Assembly (NCBI GenBank): GCA_963718375.1
Contig: CAVQZD010000005.1
Location: 806,001 to 870,000 of the forward strand
Direction of reading: 5' to 3'
Origin: RBG-16-64-13 sp963718375
GTDB lineage: Bacteria > Actinomycetota > Thermoleophilia > RBG-16-64-13
DNA length: 64,000 nucleotides
Positions within the stretch are counted from its first letter, which is position 1. Each line of letters starts with the position of its first letter. Under the pieces are notes generated by a model that saw only the letters and a program-made list of their open reading frames with translations, was not told the DNA's origin and did no database searches. Below, piece by piece: positions 7,453 to 16,864 of this stretch. The position numbers and the translations under genes were made by a program.

Positions 7453-10182
7453 TCAATCCCGGCTGACGCCGAGATATCCTGCCTGAACGCGATCGTCCCT
7501 CTTCAGATCATCTGACAGGCCGGCCACCACGACGCTGCCGGTCTGCAAGACGACACCTCTGTGGGCCAGCGCAAGCGCCATCTCGGCGCTCTGCTCCACC
7601 ATCAGCATGGTGAGTCCGCTCTTGTTCAACTTCGCGAGCGCCTCGAATATCCGCTCCACCACCAGAGGCGCCAGGCCCATCGACGGCTCATCCAGCATCA
7701 GCAGTTCGGGCCTGCCGACCAGAGCCCGTCCCATTGCCAGCATCTGTCGCTCTCCACCGGAGAGGGTGGCCGCGGACTGCTTGCGACGCTCGCCCAATAC
7801 TGGGAAGAGTTCGTAGACATAAGCGATGTCGTCATTCAGGTTCTTGCGCCAATCACTCCGCCCGGAGCTACCGACTACCAGGTTGTCCTCCACCGAAAGG
7901 TCGCGGAAGAGCCTCCGACCCTCTGGCACCTGACGAAGACCCATCGCCGCTATCTTCTCCGGCGCCACTCGGGTTATGTCGGCGCCCTTGTACGAGACTC
8001 GGCCTTGATTGGACCTCAAGAGACCCGAGATGGTGTGCAGAAGCGTGGTCTTACCCGCCCCGTTGGCACCCAGAATGGCCAATATCTCCCCCTTGGGCAC
8101 CGTGAACGAGACCCCATGTAGGGCCTTTATCGCCCCGTACGAGGTGGCCAGGTCTTCTACGACCAGCAGGTCCTCCGGCTCCTGGCAGGTCCCCGCAGCC
8201 AGATCCCGGGTCAGGCAGAGATCGTGACCGCGGTGAGTCTTCACCCCCAAATAGGCTTCGATCACCGCCGGATCCTTGCGCACAGCTTCGGGCTTGCCCT
8301 CGCTGATCAGCTTGCCGTAGTCGAGTACGTACACGTAGTCCGAGATGCCCATGACCAGTTCGATGTCGTGCTCCACCAAGAACACCGTGATCCCCGAGTC
8401 TCTGATGCGACCTATCTGCTCCACCAGATGCGCGCGTTCCGCCGTGTTCATGCCGGCAGCCGGCTCATCCAGAAGCAGCAGTCGCGGTTCTGAGGCCAGG
8501 GCGCGGGCGATCTCCACCAGACGCTGCGACCCATAGGGCAGACTTGCCGCGGGCAGCGGAGCCATCGCCTCCAGTCCCACCCTGGCCAAGGCACCCAGGG
8601 CCCGCTCCCGAGACCTCTTCTCTTCTTTGCGCTGATTCGGCAGACCCAAGCCTCCGCTCCATAGGCCCGTCTTCTCGTGCTGGTGACAACCGACCAGGAC
8701 GTTCTCGAGCACGCTCATGTTGGGGAAGATGCGTAGATTCTGGAAGGTCCGCGCCATGCCCAAGCGCGCAGTGTTCGCAGTGGACTTCTTGGTTACATCC
8801 ACGCCCGTGAACCTGACCGTGCCCTCGCTGAGCTTCTGCAGCCGGCTGACCGCGTTGAAGAAGGTGGTCTTGCCCGCGCCGTTCGGACCTATGAGGGCGA
8901 TGACCCCGCCCTCGGGCACTTTCAGCGAGACGTCATCCACGGCCTTGAGTCCGCCGAAGCTCACCGACACCGCTTCCGCCTCCAGGAGCGGCGGAGCGTC
9001 CGCAGCGGGCTTCGGTCGGCCTGCCGTGCTCGCGGTGAGCGGCACCGCATCTGCTTCCAGCCTTTCGGTCGTTGACACGAGTTCCACGTCCGCCGCTATC
9101 GCCATGGGCAGCCCCACCGACGTCGTGCACTGCCCCGTGGACTCACCATCATCGGCAGCTACCAGGCATTCGACCGGCTCGCTCAGGCTCTCCTTGCGGA
9201 ACATGGCGCTGATGCGCGCTCTCTGGTCGGCGCGCAGCAGCAGACCCGCAGGGAAGAACATCAGTAGCAGGATCATGATGACCGAATAGAGCACCCCGCT
9301 GTACGATCCGATGCTGGGGATCTGACTCGGCAACCAGTCCTTGACGTAGATGATGATGACCGCACCGACGACAGCGCCCCAGACCGAGCCGCCTCCGATC
9401 AGCATCATGATGATGGGGAGGACGGCCATGACGAACAGGAAGGCCCCGGGATTGACGGCTCCGGCGGTCAGGGCGAACAAGCCGCCGGCCAGTCCGCAGA
9501 TGACCCCGCTCGTCACGAAGCCGTGCAGCTTCCAGTTGGCGGTACGCATCCCCAGCGAAGAGGCGGCTATCTCGCTCGTGGCTATGGCCCGGAAGGCCCT
9601 CCCCATGCGGTACTTGAGCGCGCGAGCGATGAATAGGAGCACGATTATCGCTGTGACCCACACCAAGTAGTACTTCTGCAAGGCACTGCTGAACTCGACA
9701 CCGAACAGTTCGAACTTGGGTACGGGGGCGATGCCGATGTCCCCGCCTGTGAGATCACGCAGGGTGACCATCACCAGGGTCAAGAAGATCTGTATGAGAC
9801 CTATCGTCGCCAGGGCCAAGTAGAAGTAGCGCAGCCTCAGCACCGGCCGTCCGACGATCAGCGCCACCAGACCGGCCGCCAATGCCCCGATGAGCAGACA
9901 GACGGGGGTCGGTATGACCGTCTCCACCGCGAGGACAGCTGTCGTGTAGGCACCAATGCCGTAGAAGGCGATGTGTCCGAACGATAGCTGGCCCGCCTGC
10001 CCCAGCACGATGACCACGCCGAAAGTCATGATGGCGTACAGACCGGCGTTGGTCATCACACGCATGTGCAGCTTGTTCTCAAAGACCAGAGGCCAGGCGA
10101 GTAGCACGATGACCATGAGCAGCCTCAGCGCGAAGACCCCGTGCCCCTTCCAGGAGAGACGTGACAGGAACCCGGCTCTCAT
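7453..10182 (-). CDS. Triple fusion LivM permease - LivG ATPase - LivF ATPase
   Basis: One uninterrupted 909-residue frame joins three transporter subunits. Residues 1-320 are a LivM permease with about eight to ten membrane segments. Residues 321-395 are a low-complexity linker. Residues 398-650 are a LivG ATPase (Walker A GPNGAGKTT at 432-440, signature LPYGSQR, Walker B LLLLDEP). Residues 674-909 are a LivF ATPase (Walker A GANGAGKTT near 705, signature LSGGERQ, Walker B LLMLDEP). LivM-LivG fusions are known; adding LivF in the same chain is uncommon. The start ATG overlaps the livH stop (ATGA), so the genes are translationally coupled. The window shows no sign that a lost stop created the fusion: the linkers are long and the domains complete. 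Confidence 0.92.
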   Translation of the reverse strand: MRAGFLSRLSWKGHGVFALRLLMVIVLLAWPLVFENKLHMRVMTNAGLYAIMTFGVVIVLGQAGQLSFGHIAFYGIGAYTTAVLAVETVIPTPVCLLIGALAAGLVALIVGRPVLRLRYFYLALATIGLIQIFLTLVMVTLRDLTGGDIGIAPVPKFELFGVEFSSALQKYYLVWVTAIIVLLFIARALKYRMGRAFRAIATSEIAASSLGMRTANWKLHGFVTSGVICGLAGGLFALTAGAVNPGAFLFVMAVLPIIMMLIGGGSVWGAVVGAVIIIYVKDWLPSQIPSIGSYSGVLYSVIMILLLMFFPAGLLLRADQRARISAMFRKESLSEPVECLVAADDGESTGQCTTSVGLPMAIAADVELVSTTERLEADAVPLTASTAGRPKPAADAPPLLEAEAVSVSFGGLKAVDDVSLKVPEGGVIALIGPNGAGKTTFFNAVSRLQKLSEGTVRFTGVDVTKKSTANTARLGMARTFQNLRIFPNMSVLENVLVGCHQHEKTGLWSGGLGLPNQRKEEKRSRERALGALARVGLEAMAPLPAASLPYGSQRLVEIARALASEPRLLLLDEPAAGMNTAERAHLVEQIGRIRDSGITVFLVEHDIELVMGISDYVYVLDYGKLISEGKPEAVRKDPAVIEAYLGVKTHRGHDLCLTRDLAAGTCQEPEDLLVVEDLATSYGAIKALHGVSFTVPKGEILAILGANGAGKTTLLHTISGLLRSNQGRVSYKGADITRVAPEKIAAMGLRQVPEGRRLFRDLSVEDNLVVGSSGRSDWRKNLNDDIAYVYELFPVLGERRKQSAATLSGGERQMLAMGRALVGRPELLMLDEPSMGLAPLVVERIFEALAKLNKSGLTMLMVEQSAEMALALAHRGVVLQTGSVVVAGLSDDLKRDDRVQAGYLGVSRD

Positions 10183-11057
10183 TCCTCACCCTCACTGGAG
10201 GGGATGCCCATGATCCCGGTCGGCCGGAAGTACAGGAAGAGGATCAGCACGAAGTAGGCTATGAGATCCTCGTTGCCGGCGGGCACGAAGCCGAGAGCCA
10301 GGTTCTGGATGATCCCCAGTGCGAGACCGCCGACGACGGCGCCCGCGGTAGAGCCCCATCCACCCAACACTGCCGCCACGAACCCCCACAGCGCGTAGGC
10401 GCCGCCCGACACGTTCATGGTGTTGCTGATGGGATTTATGGCGATACCGCCCAGACCGCCGATGAGCGCCGAGATGCCGAAGGCTAGCAAGATCATTCGT
10501 CCTGTGGCCACGCCGGAAAGGCTCGCGGCGCCCGGATCGGTGGCTGTAGCCTTCATCTGCTTACCGATGCGCGTGAAGTTGGTCAGCAGGTAGAGGCCCA
10601 ACAGCACCAGGACCATCAGGCCGATGACCCAGTAGCTCTGCCGCATCACGGCTACCGGACCCCAGAAGTCCGCCTCGTTGCCCGAGAAGGCAGGGAGAGC
10701 CTTCGGGTAGCCGCCCCACTTCAGAAGTGCCAGGTTCTCGAACAAGATGCTCAGCCCGATGGTGGCCAGGATGATGGACACCAGAGAGACCTTGACCAGA
10801 GGCCTCAGCACCAGGAGGTACATGACCAGGCTCAGGACCACCACACACACGAGCCCGAGAACGGCCGAGAGCCAGTAGGGAAGACCCACTTCGTCAAGGA
10901 AAGAGAAGGTGAAGAGGGCCCCGAACATCACAAAGGCCCCTTGCGCCATGTTGACGATCCGGGACGTGCGGTAGATGGTCACGTAGCCGAGCGCTATGAG
11001 CGCGTACACACTCCCCGTGGTGATACCGGTCACCAAGAGCTGCATCCAATCGCCCAC
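10179..11057 (-). CDS. LivH-type ABC transporter permease
   Basis: A branched-chain amino acid-type permease of about 292 residues with eight or more hydrophobic segments and the family landmark GYVTIYRTSRIVNMAQGAF near the N-terminus. It pairs with the fused LivMGF protein. The open frame begins at 11156, but the promoter at 11127-11156 would start RNA inside that extension. The start is therefore placed at the GTG at 11055-11057, which has an AGGGG site 5-6 bases away; the ATG at 11045 is the alternative. It is the first gene of the long minus-strand operon. Confidence 0.9.
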   Translation of the reverse strand: MGDWMQLLVTGITTGSVYALIALGYVTIYRTSRIVNMAQGAFVMFGALFTFSFLDEVGLPYWLSAVLGLVCVVVLSLVMYLLVLRPLVKVSLVSIILATIGLSILFENLALLKWGGYPKALPAFSGNEADFWGPVAVMRQSYWVIGLMVLVLLGLYLLTNFTRIGKQMKATATDPGAASLSGVATGRMILLAFGISALIGGLGGIAINPISNTMNVSGGAYALWGFVAAVLGGWGSTAGAVVGGLALGIIQNLALGFVPAGNEDLIAYFVLILFLYFRPTGIMGIPSSEGEE

Positions 11058-11126
11058 GCGCACCCCTGCAAGTCGGGTACTGACTACGGCAACAAAAGAC
11101 CACGGCACCAGGTGGTGGTCGCTCAC

Positions 11127-11156
11127 ATCGTAGCCGCCGCGCCTGAGTCTTGTCAA
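11127..11156 (-). promoter_or_regulatory. Sigma70-type promoter for the importer operon
   Basis: On the minus strand a perfect TTGACA (11151-11156) is followed after 18 bases by TACGAT (11127-11132). RNA would start near 11120, about 60 bases before the chosen livH start. It lies back to back with the galT upstream region. Confidence 0.6.
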
Positions 11157-11198
11157 GTATCAAGATTGACATTTACCATTATCAAGTACTGCTTCCGA

Positions 11199-11227
11199 TA
11201 TTCAACGCCATGTGACGCGGGTATAGT
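11199..11227 (+). promoter_or_regulatory. Weak promoter candidate for galT-galK
   Basis: TATAGT at 11222-11227 is a good -10 element; the hexamer 17 bases before it (TATTCA) is a poor -35. RNA would start near 11234. Confidence 0.3.
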
Positions 11228-11259
11228 GGCTGCTGGAACGAATGCAAAGTGAGGTGGAC

Positions 11260-12346
11260 GTGTACCGGATGGAGCTGCAAAAGCCGGATGGCAGGCGCTT
11301 GATCCTCTACTCGCGCGCACCCATCGCCGCGGACATAGAGGCACCGAGCCCCAACGTAGAGAGGCCCGGAGGCGGCCCGCACATGCGTTGGCACCCTCTC
11401 CGGGGCGAGTGGGTCACCTACGCCAGTGAAAGGCAGAGCCGCACCTTCTTGCCGCCGCCCGGCTACAACCCGTTGGCTCCGACTACCGATCCGGACACTC
11501 CCACCGAGATGCCACGGGGCGATTACGACCTCGCGGTGTTCGACAACCTGTTCCCAGCGTTCGCGGCGGACGCTCCCGAGGCTCCTGCGAGTCTGGTAGC
11601 GACTGCGCCGGCCCGGGGTGCCTGCGAGGTGGTGGTCTACTCTCAGGATCCAGAGACCTCCCTCGGGGCGCTGCCTCTTGAGCACGTCCGCCTGTTGGTG
11701 GAAGTCTGGGCCGAGCGCACCACCGAACTGGGCAAGCGCGAAGAGGTGCAGTATGTGTTCCCCTTTGAGAACCGCGGGGTGGAGATCGGCGTGACCCTCA
11801 ACCACCCTCACGGGCAGATATACGCCTATCCCTTCGTCCCCCCGGTCATGGCCCAAGAGTTGGCCTGCCAGCAGGCCTTCTACGCGGAGCACGGCAAGGG
11901 TCTTCTGGCGGAACACTCGCGAGCTGGAGCGCGAGGACGGCCGCCGTCTCCTCTACCAGGGACCCCACTCTGTGGCCTACATCCCCGCGTGCGCTCGCTT
12001 CGCGTACGAAGTCTGGGTGGTGCCAAGCCGTGAGGCGCCGTTCTTCTCCGACCTTGGCGGCGAGGAGCAGCTCGATCTGGCGCGAGCCCTGAAGACGGTG
12101 CTACTCAAACTCGACGGTCTGTTCGGATGCCCCATGCCGCTCATCATGGCTCTCCACCAAGCCCCCACCGACGGTGCGCCGCATCCGGAGGCGCACGCTC
12201 ACATCCAGATCTATCCCTACTTGCGCATGGCGGGAAGACTGAAGTACCTGGCGGGCAGCGAGACGGGAGCGGGGGCGTTCACAGCGGACACCCTGCCCGA
12301 GGACAAGGCGGAGGAACTTCGGGCCGTGCCCATAGACTTCGCCTGA
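11260..12346 (+). CDS. galT: Galactose-1-phosphate uridylyltransferase, frameshifted
   Basis: GalT exchanges UMP between UDP-glucose and galactose-1-phosphate in the Leloir pathway. The HIT-type active site NHPHGQIYAYPF (HPH with the nucleophilic His) lies about 60% along, and the C-terminal metal/substrate segment PEAHAHIQIYP is also present. The frame breaks between about 11905 and 11935: upstream codons read to AEHSRA, while downstream homology (ELEREDGRRLLYQGP onward) is in the +1 frame. One extra base there explains it. The chosen GTG at 11260 has GAGG five bases before it; ATG at 11242 is an alternative. The stop lies 11 bp before galK. Confidence 0.82.
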
Positions 12347-12357
12347 AGGGGACCTCT

Positions 12358-13492
12358 GTGACGAAACCTGCTTCATCCACCGCCTCCTTCGAAGAGCTCT
12401 TCGGCCGACCACCGAGCACGATCGCCGAGGCCCCAGGGCGAGTGAACCTCATAGGCGAGCATACCGACTACAACGAGGGTTTCGTCCTGCCCACTCCCAT
12501 CCCCCAGAAGACCCGAGCGGAGCTATCGAGACGGGCGGACACGCTCGTGTGCGTCGTCAGCGAGCAGTTGGCGCAGCGTGAGAGCTACCGGTTGGGCGAG
12601 GAGCGGCGCGCCGGTCGGTGGATCGACTACGTGCAAGGACTCACCAGGGCGCTCCGCGAGACAGGTCACCAGCTGAGCGGCTTCGATCTGCGCCTGGAGT
12701 CCGACGTGCCGGTCGGAAGCGGGCTGTCGTCAAGCGCGGCCCTCGAAGTATCGGTGCTGAGAGCACTACGCGCTGAGTTCTGCCTGCACATCGACGACGT
12801 TCAGTTGGCCCGTTTGGGGCAGAAGGCCGAGAACGAACATGTGGGTGCGCCGGTCGGCCTGATGGACCAGATGACCTCGAGCTTGGGACGAGTGGGTGAG
12901 GCGCTCTTCTTGGACATGCGCAGCCTGGCGGCAGAGTCTGTGCCGCTGCCAGACTCGGTGGAACTGGTGGTGATCGACTCGGGGGTGCGGCACAGCAACG
13001 TAGGCGGTGACTACGCGCGGCGGCGCGACGAGTGCCGCCGCGCGGCCGATCTCCTGGGTGTCGAGTGGTTGCGGGATGCCGACCTCTCCATGCTGGAGTC
13101 GGGCCGACTACCCGAACCGCTGCACCGTCGCGCGCGCCACGTCATCACAGAGAACGCGAGGGTACTCGCCACTGTCGCCGCGCTCCGCCGCGGCGACCTG
13201 GACGCGGTCGCATCGGCCATGTCCGCCTCGCACGCCTCCATGCGCGACGACTTCGCGATATCCGTGCCGCAGGTGGACCTGCTGGTGCGGGATAGCCGAG
13301 TCTGAGCGGTCGGTGCTGGCCGCGCGCCTCACCGGCGGTGGGTTCGGCGGAGCGATAGTGGCTCTTGCCACGAAAGGGCACGGCGCTGACGCGGCCGCGT
13401 CCATAGCCTCCAGGTACGCGAAGGAGAGCGGCGAGCGAGGTACGGTGCTGCTCCCGGTGCCGGCCCTGGCAGTCTCGCTGCCGACTACCTAG
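12358..13492 (+). CDS. galK: Galactokinase, frameshifted near the 3' end
   Basis: A GHMP kinase that phosphorylates galactose on C1. It has the galactokinase signature GRVNLIGEHTDYNEG near residue 27, the ATP-binding loop PVGSGLSSSAALE and the C-terminal motif LTGGGFGGAIV. The frame breaks in a GGG run at 13289-13291: removing one G joins VDLLVR to IAESERSVLAARL. The GTG start 11 bp after galT and the shared order show a galT-galK operon. No galE or galM is visible in the window. A single homopolymer indel in an otherwise conserved gene suggests a sequence error rather than decay. Confidence 0.88.
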
Positions 13493-13497
13493 TCCCT

Positions 13498-14391
13498 TTA
13501 CTCCTCGGGCACCTTCGGGGAGTCCGGTCCCCGTGCGGCGAGACTCTGGATGAGATCCTCATAGCGCGCCAGGCGCGAGTCGATGTCCACCTCACCGCTC
13601 ATGGCTGCCCAGATGGCAAGATACAACCAGAGATGGGTGCGGAGCAGGTCTGCACGAGTGTACTCTTCGTCCCACGCGGCTCGCATCTGAGTGCCGTCCA
13701 TCGCGCCGAACAGACTGAAGGCGACCAGTTCATCCGGCACCATCGGTTTGGAGGCCGACTGCCGGCGCATGGCCGCGAGGTCTTCGACCATGGGACCGAC
13801 GATGCGCCTGTATGCCTCCTCCACCGGTTTGTGAAGATCACTGCTCTTGTGCGTCCCCTCGGACTGGACGACAGAGAGCACATCTACGCCCAGCGCCTGG
13901 ACCCGCAAGTCTCCCACCAGATTGTATAGCAGCCGTTCCCCCAGATCGGGGATCTGCTCCAGACCGGGCGCCCGGTCGGCCACGTTCCATTTGATGAAGG
14001 TGTTGAAGCACTCCACCAGCAATCGCCGCTTGCTCGGGAAGTGCGCGTAGAAGACATGGGCGGTCACCCCGGCCTTCTTGGCGATAGCCGTCACGTGCGA
14101 GCGCTTGAACCCCTTGGTCATGAACTCCTGCGTCGCGACGCGCACGATGGCCTCGTGCGTCCGTTGGTACTCGCGCTCCGCTAGGCCCTCTCCGCTCCGG
14201 TTGGCCTCCTGGAGCGAAGGCTCCAACTCCCGGTGGATATCAGCAAGCGAACGACCATCATCCTTGAGCTGAGCTATCTGCCCGAGCATCTGCACGTGGG
14301 CCTCCGAATAGAGCGACCGGCTCGCGGCTGTCTTGGCGGGCTGGGGCAGCAGACCTTGGCGGACGTAGAAGTGGATGGTGCTCCTCGGCAC
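13498..14391 (-). CDS. MerR-TetR hybrid transcriptional regulator (N-terminus probably frameshifted)
   Basis: The 297-residue frame carries two DNA-binding modules. The first is a MerR-like winged helix (PRSTIHFYVRQGLLPQP with its wing, residues 1-60). The second is a TetR helix-turn-helix (about residues 75-125, VTAIAKKAGVTAHVFYAHF) with a TetR ligand domain behind it. The GTG start cuts into the MerR helix. An ATG at 14463-14465, overlapping the upstream gene's stop as TGATG, would restore a complete MerR domain if the C6 run at 14442-14447 were one base longer. It is convergent with galK and likely controls neighbouring sugar or phenolic genes; the ligand is unknown. Confidence 0.75.
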   Translation of the reverse strand: MPRSTIHFYVRQGLLPQPAKTAASRSLYSEAHVQMLGQIAQLKDDGRSLADIHRELEPSLQEANRSGEGLAEREYQRTHEAIVRVATQEFMTKGFKRSHVTAIAKKAGVTAHVFYAHFPSKRRLLVECFNTFIKWNVADRAPGLEQIPDLGERLLYNLVGDLRVQALGVDVLSVVQSEGTHKSSDLHKPVEEAYRRIVGPMVEDLAAMRRQSASKPMVPDELVAFSLFGAMDGTQMRAAWDEEYTRADLLRTHLWLYLAIWAAMSGEVDIDSRLARYEDLIQSLAARGPDSPKVPEE

Positions 14392-14464
14392 CCCCGTCGC
14401 CCGCTCCAGAGCGGATATGGTCAGCGTCTGTGAGATGGCGTCCCCCCTTCGATCGTCGTTTGCA

Positions 14465-15136
14465 TCAGACCATCCCTCGAGTCCGCGCTGTCTTGAGTCC
14501 GGGCACCAACGTCAGCAGGTCCCCGATCCCGGCCAGCCTGTAGTCGGCCTCGGGGCTGTCAACCGCGTGTCCGATGGCGGCCGCCGGCATGCCCGCCGCC
14601 TTCGCCGCCAGGATACCGGCCTCAGCGTCTTCCACCACCAGGCAGCCGTCTGGCCGCACGCCAAGCCGCTGCGCCGCGATCAGAAAGACGTCGGGCGCGG
14701 GCTTGGTGCGTTCGATGTCACTCCCATCGGCCACCGCGTCGAACGCGTTCTCCAGCCCGATTTGTCTGAGAATAAGCGGGGTGTTGCGGCTGGAGGAACC
14801 TATGGCGATCTTGATACCGCGCCCCCGCAGCGCATCCAGCACCTGCAGCACGTCGGCCGGCACGGCCTCTGGGGTCAGGGTCTTCAGCAGCTCCACGTAC
14901 CTGGCGTTCTTGGTCTCGGCAAGGGCCTGCTTCTCTGAGTCGCTGTACTTGCGCGTGGCCCGCTCGAGGATGACCTCCAGACTCGCCATCCGGGAGACTC
15001 CCCGCAACCGGTGGTTGATCTCTTCGTCGAAGAAGATGCCCTCGTCGTCGGCGATCGACTTCCAGGCCTGGTAGTGCATGGCGTCGGTGCTCACGATCAC
15101 TCCGTCCAGATCGAAGATGACCGCCTGGATATCCAA
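14465..15136 (-). CDS. HAD-superfamily hydrolase, beta-phosphoglucomutase-like
   Basis: A 223-residue HAD protein with motif I FDLDGVIVSTD (nucleophile and acid/base Asp), a helical cap, motif II SSS, the Lys in KPAPD and motif IV VVEDAEAGI. This is the beta-phosphoglucomutase pattern, so it may convert beta-glucose-1-phosphate to glucose-6-phosphate or dephosphorylate a sugar phosphate. The open frame extends far upstream within the GH3 gene, but the TTG at 15134-15136 has a GAGG site and fits the family start; GTG at 15157 is an alternative. It follows the GH3 gene within a few bases and is coupled to the regulator gene downstream. Confidence 0.8.
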   Translation of the reverse strand: MDIQAVIFDLDGVIVSTDAMHYQAWKSIADDEGIFFDEEINHRLRGVSRMASLEVILERATRKYSDSEKQALAETKNARYVELLKTLTPEAVPADVLQVLDALRGRGIKIAIGSSSRNTPLILRQIGLENAFDAVADGSDIERTKPAPDVFLIAAQRLGVRPDGCLVVEDAEAGILAAKAAGMPAAAIGHAVDSPEADYRLAGIGDLLTLVPGLKTARTRGMV

Positions 15137-15138
15137 CT

Positions 15139-16864
15139 TCAGAGCCTCGTGTCCCACTTGCCACAGAACGGGTCGACCGGGCTGGAGCCCTCGAACGGCG
15201 CCCGGCCCATGAGTCTCTCCACCAAGGAATCGAGCACGACGTCGGAGCATCCGTAGGTGTTGATGTAGGTCTTGACCCGGGGCACGTCGAGCAGGTGATA
15301 CGGGTTGGCCACCGAGACGAAGATCGTGGGGACCGTGCTCACGAAGATGGGCACGTTCGCCCCCATCGGCGGAGACCACTCTATCCTGACGACGGTCTGA
15401 TTGCTCTTGGTCTCCAGATTCGCCACGTAGAGCATCAGGTCGTAGGCGGCCACGTATTCCGCGTACGGCACCATCTGCCCTTCGGGCTTGTCGGGCACCG
15501 AGAAGTACTCGATGTCGAAGCCTTCCTTCCGAGCAGCGCCCCCAGCTTCTCGGCCATGCTGGAACCCTTGGGCCGTTGCTCCCGGAAGCCGAAGTAGTCG
15601 GTGTCGTTCTCGACAGCGTAGACCAGCACGCGCTTGGCCCGGTCGGGACTGAGAGGCAGGACACCCGGCTCCTCTTTGACCAGGGTGATGGATCTGTCCG
15701 CGCACTCCCGGGACCAGGTCCGATGTTCTGCCGTGCCGAGCGCCGTCGCCGCGCCTCTCGGCCGAGGGCGCCAGCTCCTCCCGGGCGCGCTCGTGAAGGC
15801 CCAAGGCCGCCTTCAGCGCGAGCACGTTGCGGGCCGCATCGGTCAACCGCTCCGGGGTCAAGACACCTGAGTCCACTCCGGCGCGCATGTACCCGAAGTC
15901 CTCTTCCAGGTTGCGGGTGAAGAGGAACACGTCGCACCCAGCGGCAATCGCCCCCGGGACCGCTTGGGCACGGTCCGCCGCCATCATCATGCCCGCCATC
16001 ACAGTGGCGTCAGTCGCCACCAGCCCATTGAAACCCAGCTTCTCTCTCAGCAGGGTGGTGGTGATCTCGGGGGCAAGAGAGGCCGGCATTATCTCTTGGT
16101 CGCTGATGCCGGGGCGAAGTCTCTTGGAGTAGGCGGGCAGCGCGATGTGCCCTACCATCACCGCCATCACGCCCGCGTCTATGCAGGCTCGGTATATCCG
16201 GCCGTAGGTGGCGTCCCACTCCTCACAGCTCAAGTCGTTGACCGTGGTGACCAGATGTTGATCGCGCTCGTCCACCCCATCACCCGGGAAATGCTTGGCG
16301 GTGGCGGCCACGCCCGTCTCCTGGATCCCTCGGATGTACGCCGTGCCCAAGCGCGCCACACGCTCCGGGTCAGAGCCGAAAGTCCTGGTGTTGGTGATGG
16401 GGTTCCTGAAGTTGAGATCGATGTCCACCACCGGCGAGTAGGCCCAGTGGATGCCCAGGGCCGAGGCCTCTCGTCCGCAGGCCAAGCCGTGTCTGTAGGC
16501 AAGGTCGGCGTCGTCCGTGGCCGCGACCGCCATGGGGCTGCCGATCCGCGTGCCGTGGGTGAAGCACACACCGTCCGCGCCTGACTCCAGATTGGCCGAC
16601 ATGAGCACGGGCACGTCGCTGTGGGTCTGTAGCAGTCCGACCGTGCCGACCACCTCGTCCAGCGTGCCCGGGCCGGCACATGACGGTGCCCACCTTGAGC
16701 ACCTCGGCCGCGTGTCGCGAGGCTTGCTCATCCACCCCGTAGGACACCAGGCAGAACACTTGCCCGATCTTCTCCTGCAGCGACATCCGGCCGAGCGTGT
16801 CTTCTACCCAGTCGACACCCTTCTGGTCCAGCGAGAATGGGGGGAGCTGTAGCCGGCTGGTCAT
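15139..16864 (-). CDS. Glycoside hydrolase family 3 (NagZ/beta-glucosidase-like), several frameshifts
   Basis: The N-terminal domain has the GH3 hallmark AKHFPGDGVDERDQH and the nucleophile segment LVATDATVMAG. A C-terminal Rossmann-like domain (VLVYAVENDTDYFGF... and VSVANPYHLLDVP) follows. No signal peptide is visible, so it probably acts in the cytoplasm on imported oligosaccharides or glycosides. The frame breaks three times, near 16680, 15760 and 15530; reading through with single-base corrections gives a continuous family protein of about 570 residues. The ATG overlaps the stop of the SGNH gene by four bases (ATGA), so the two form an operon with the HAD gene. Confidence 0.8.
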
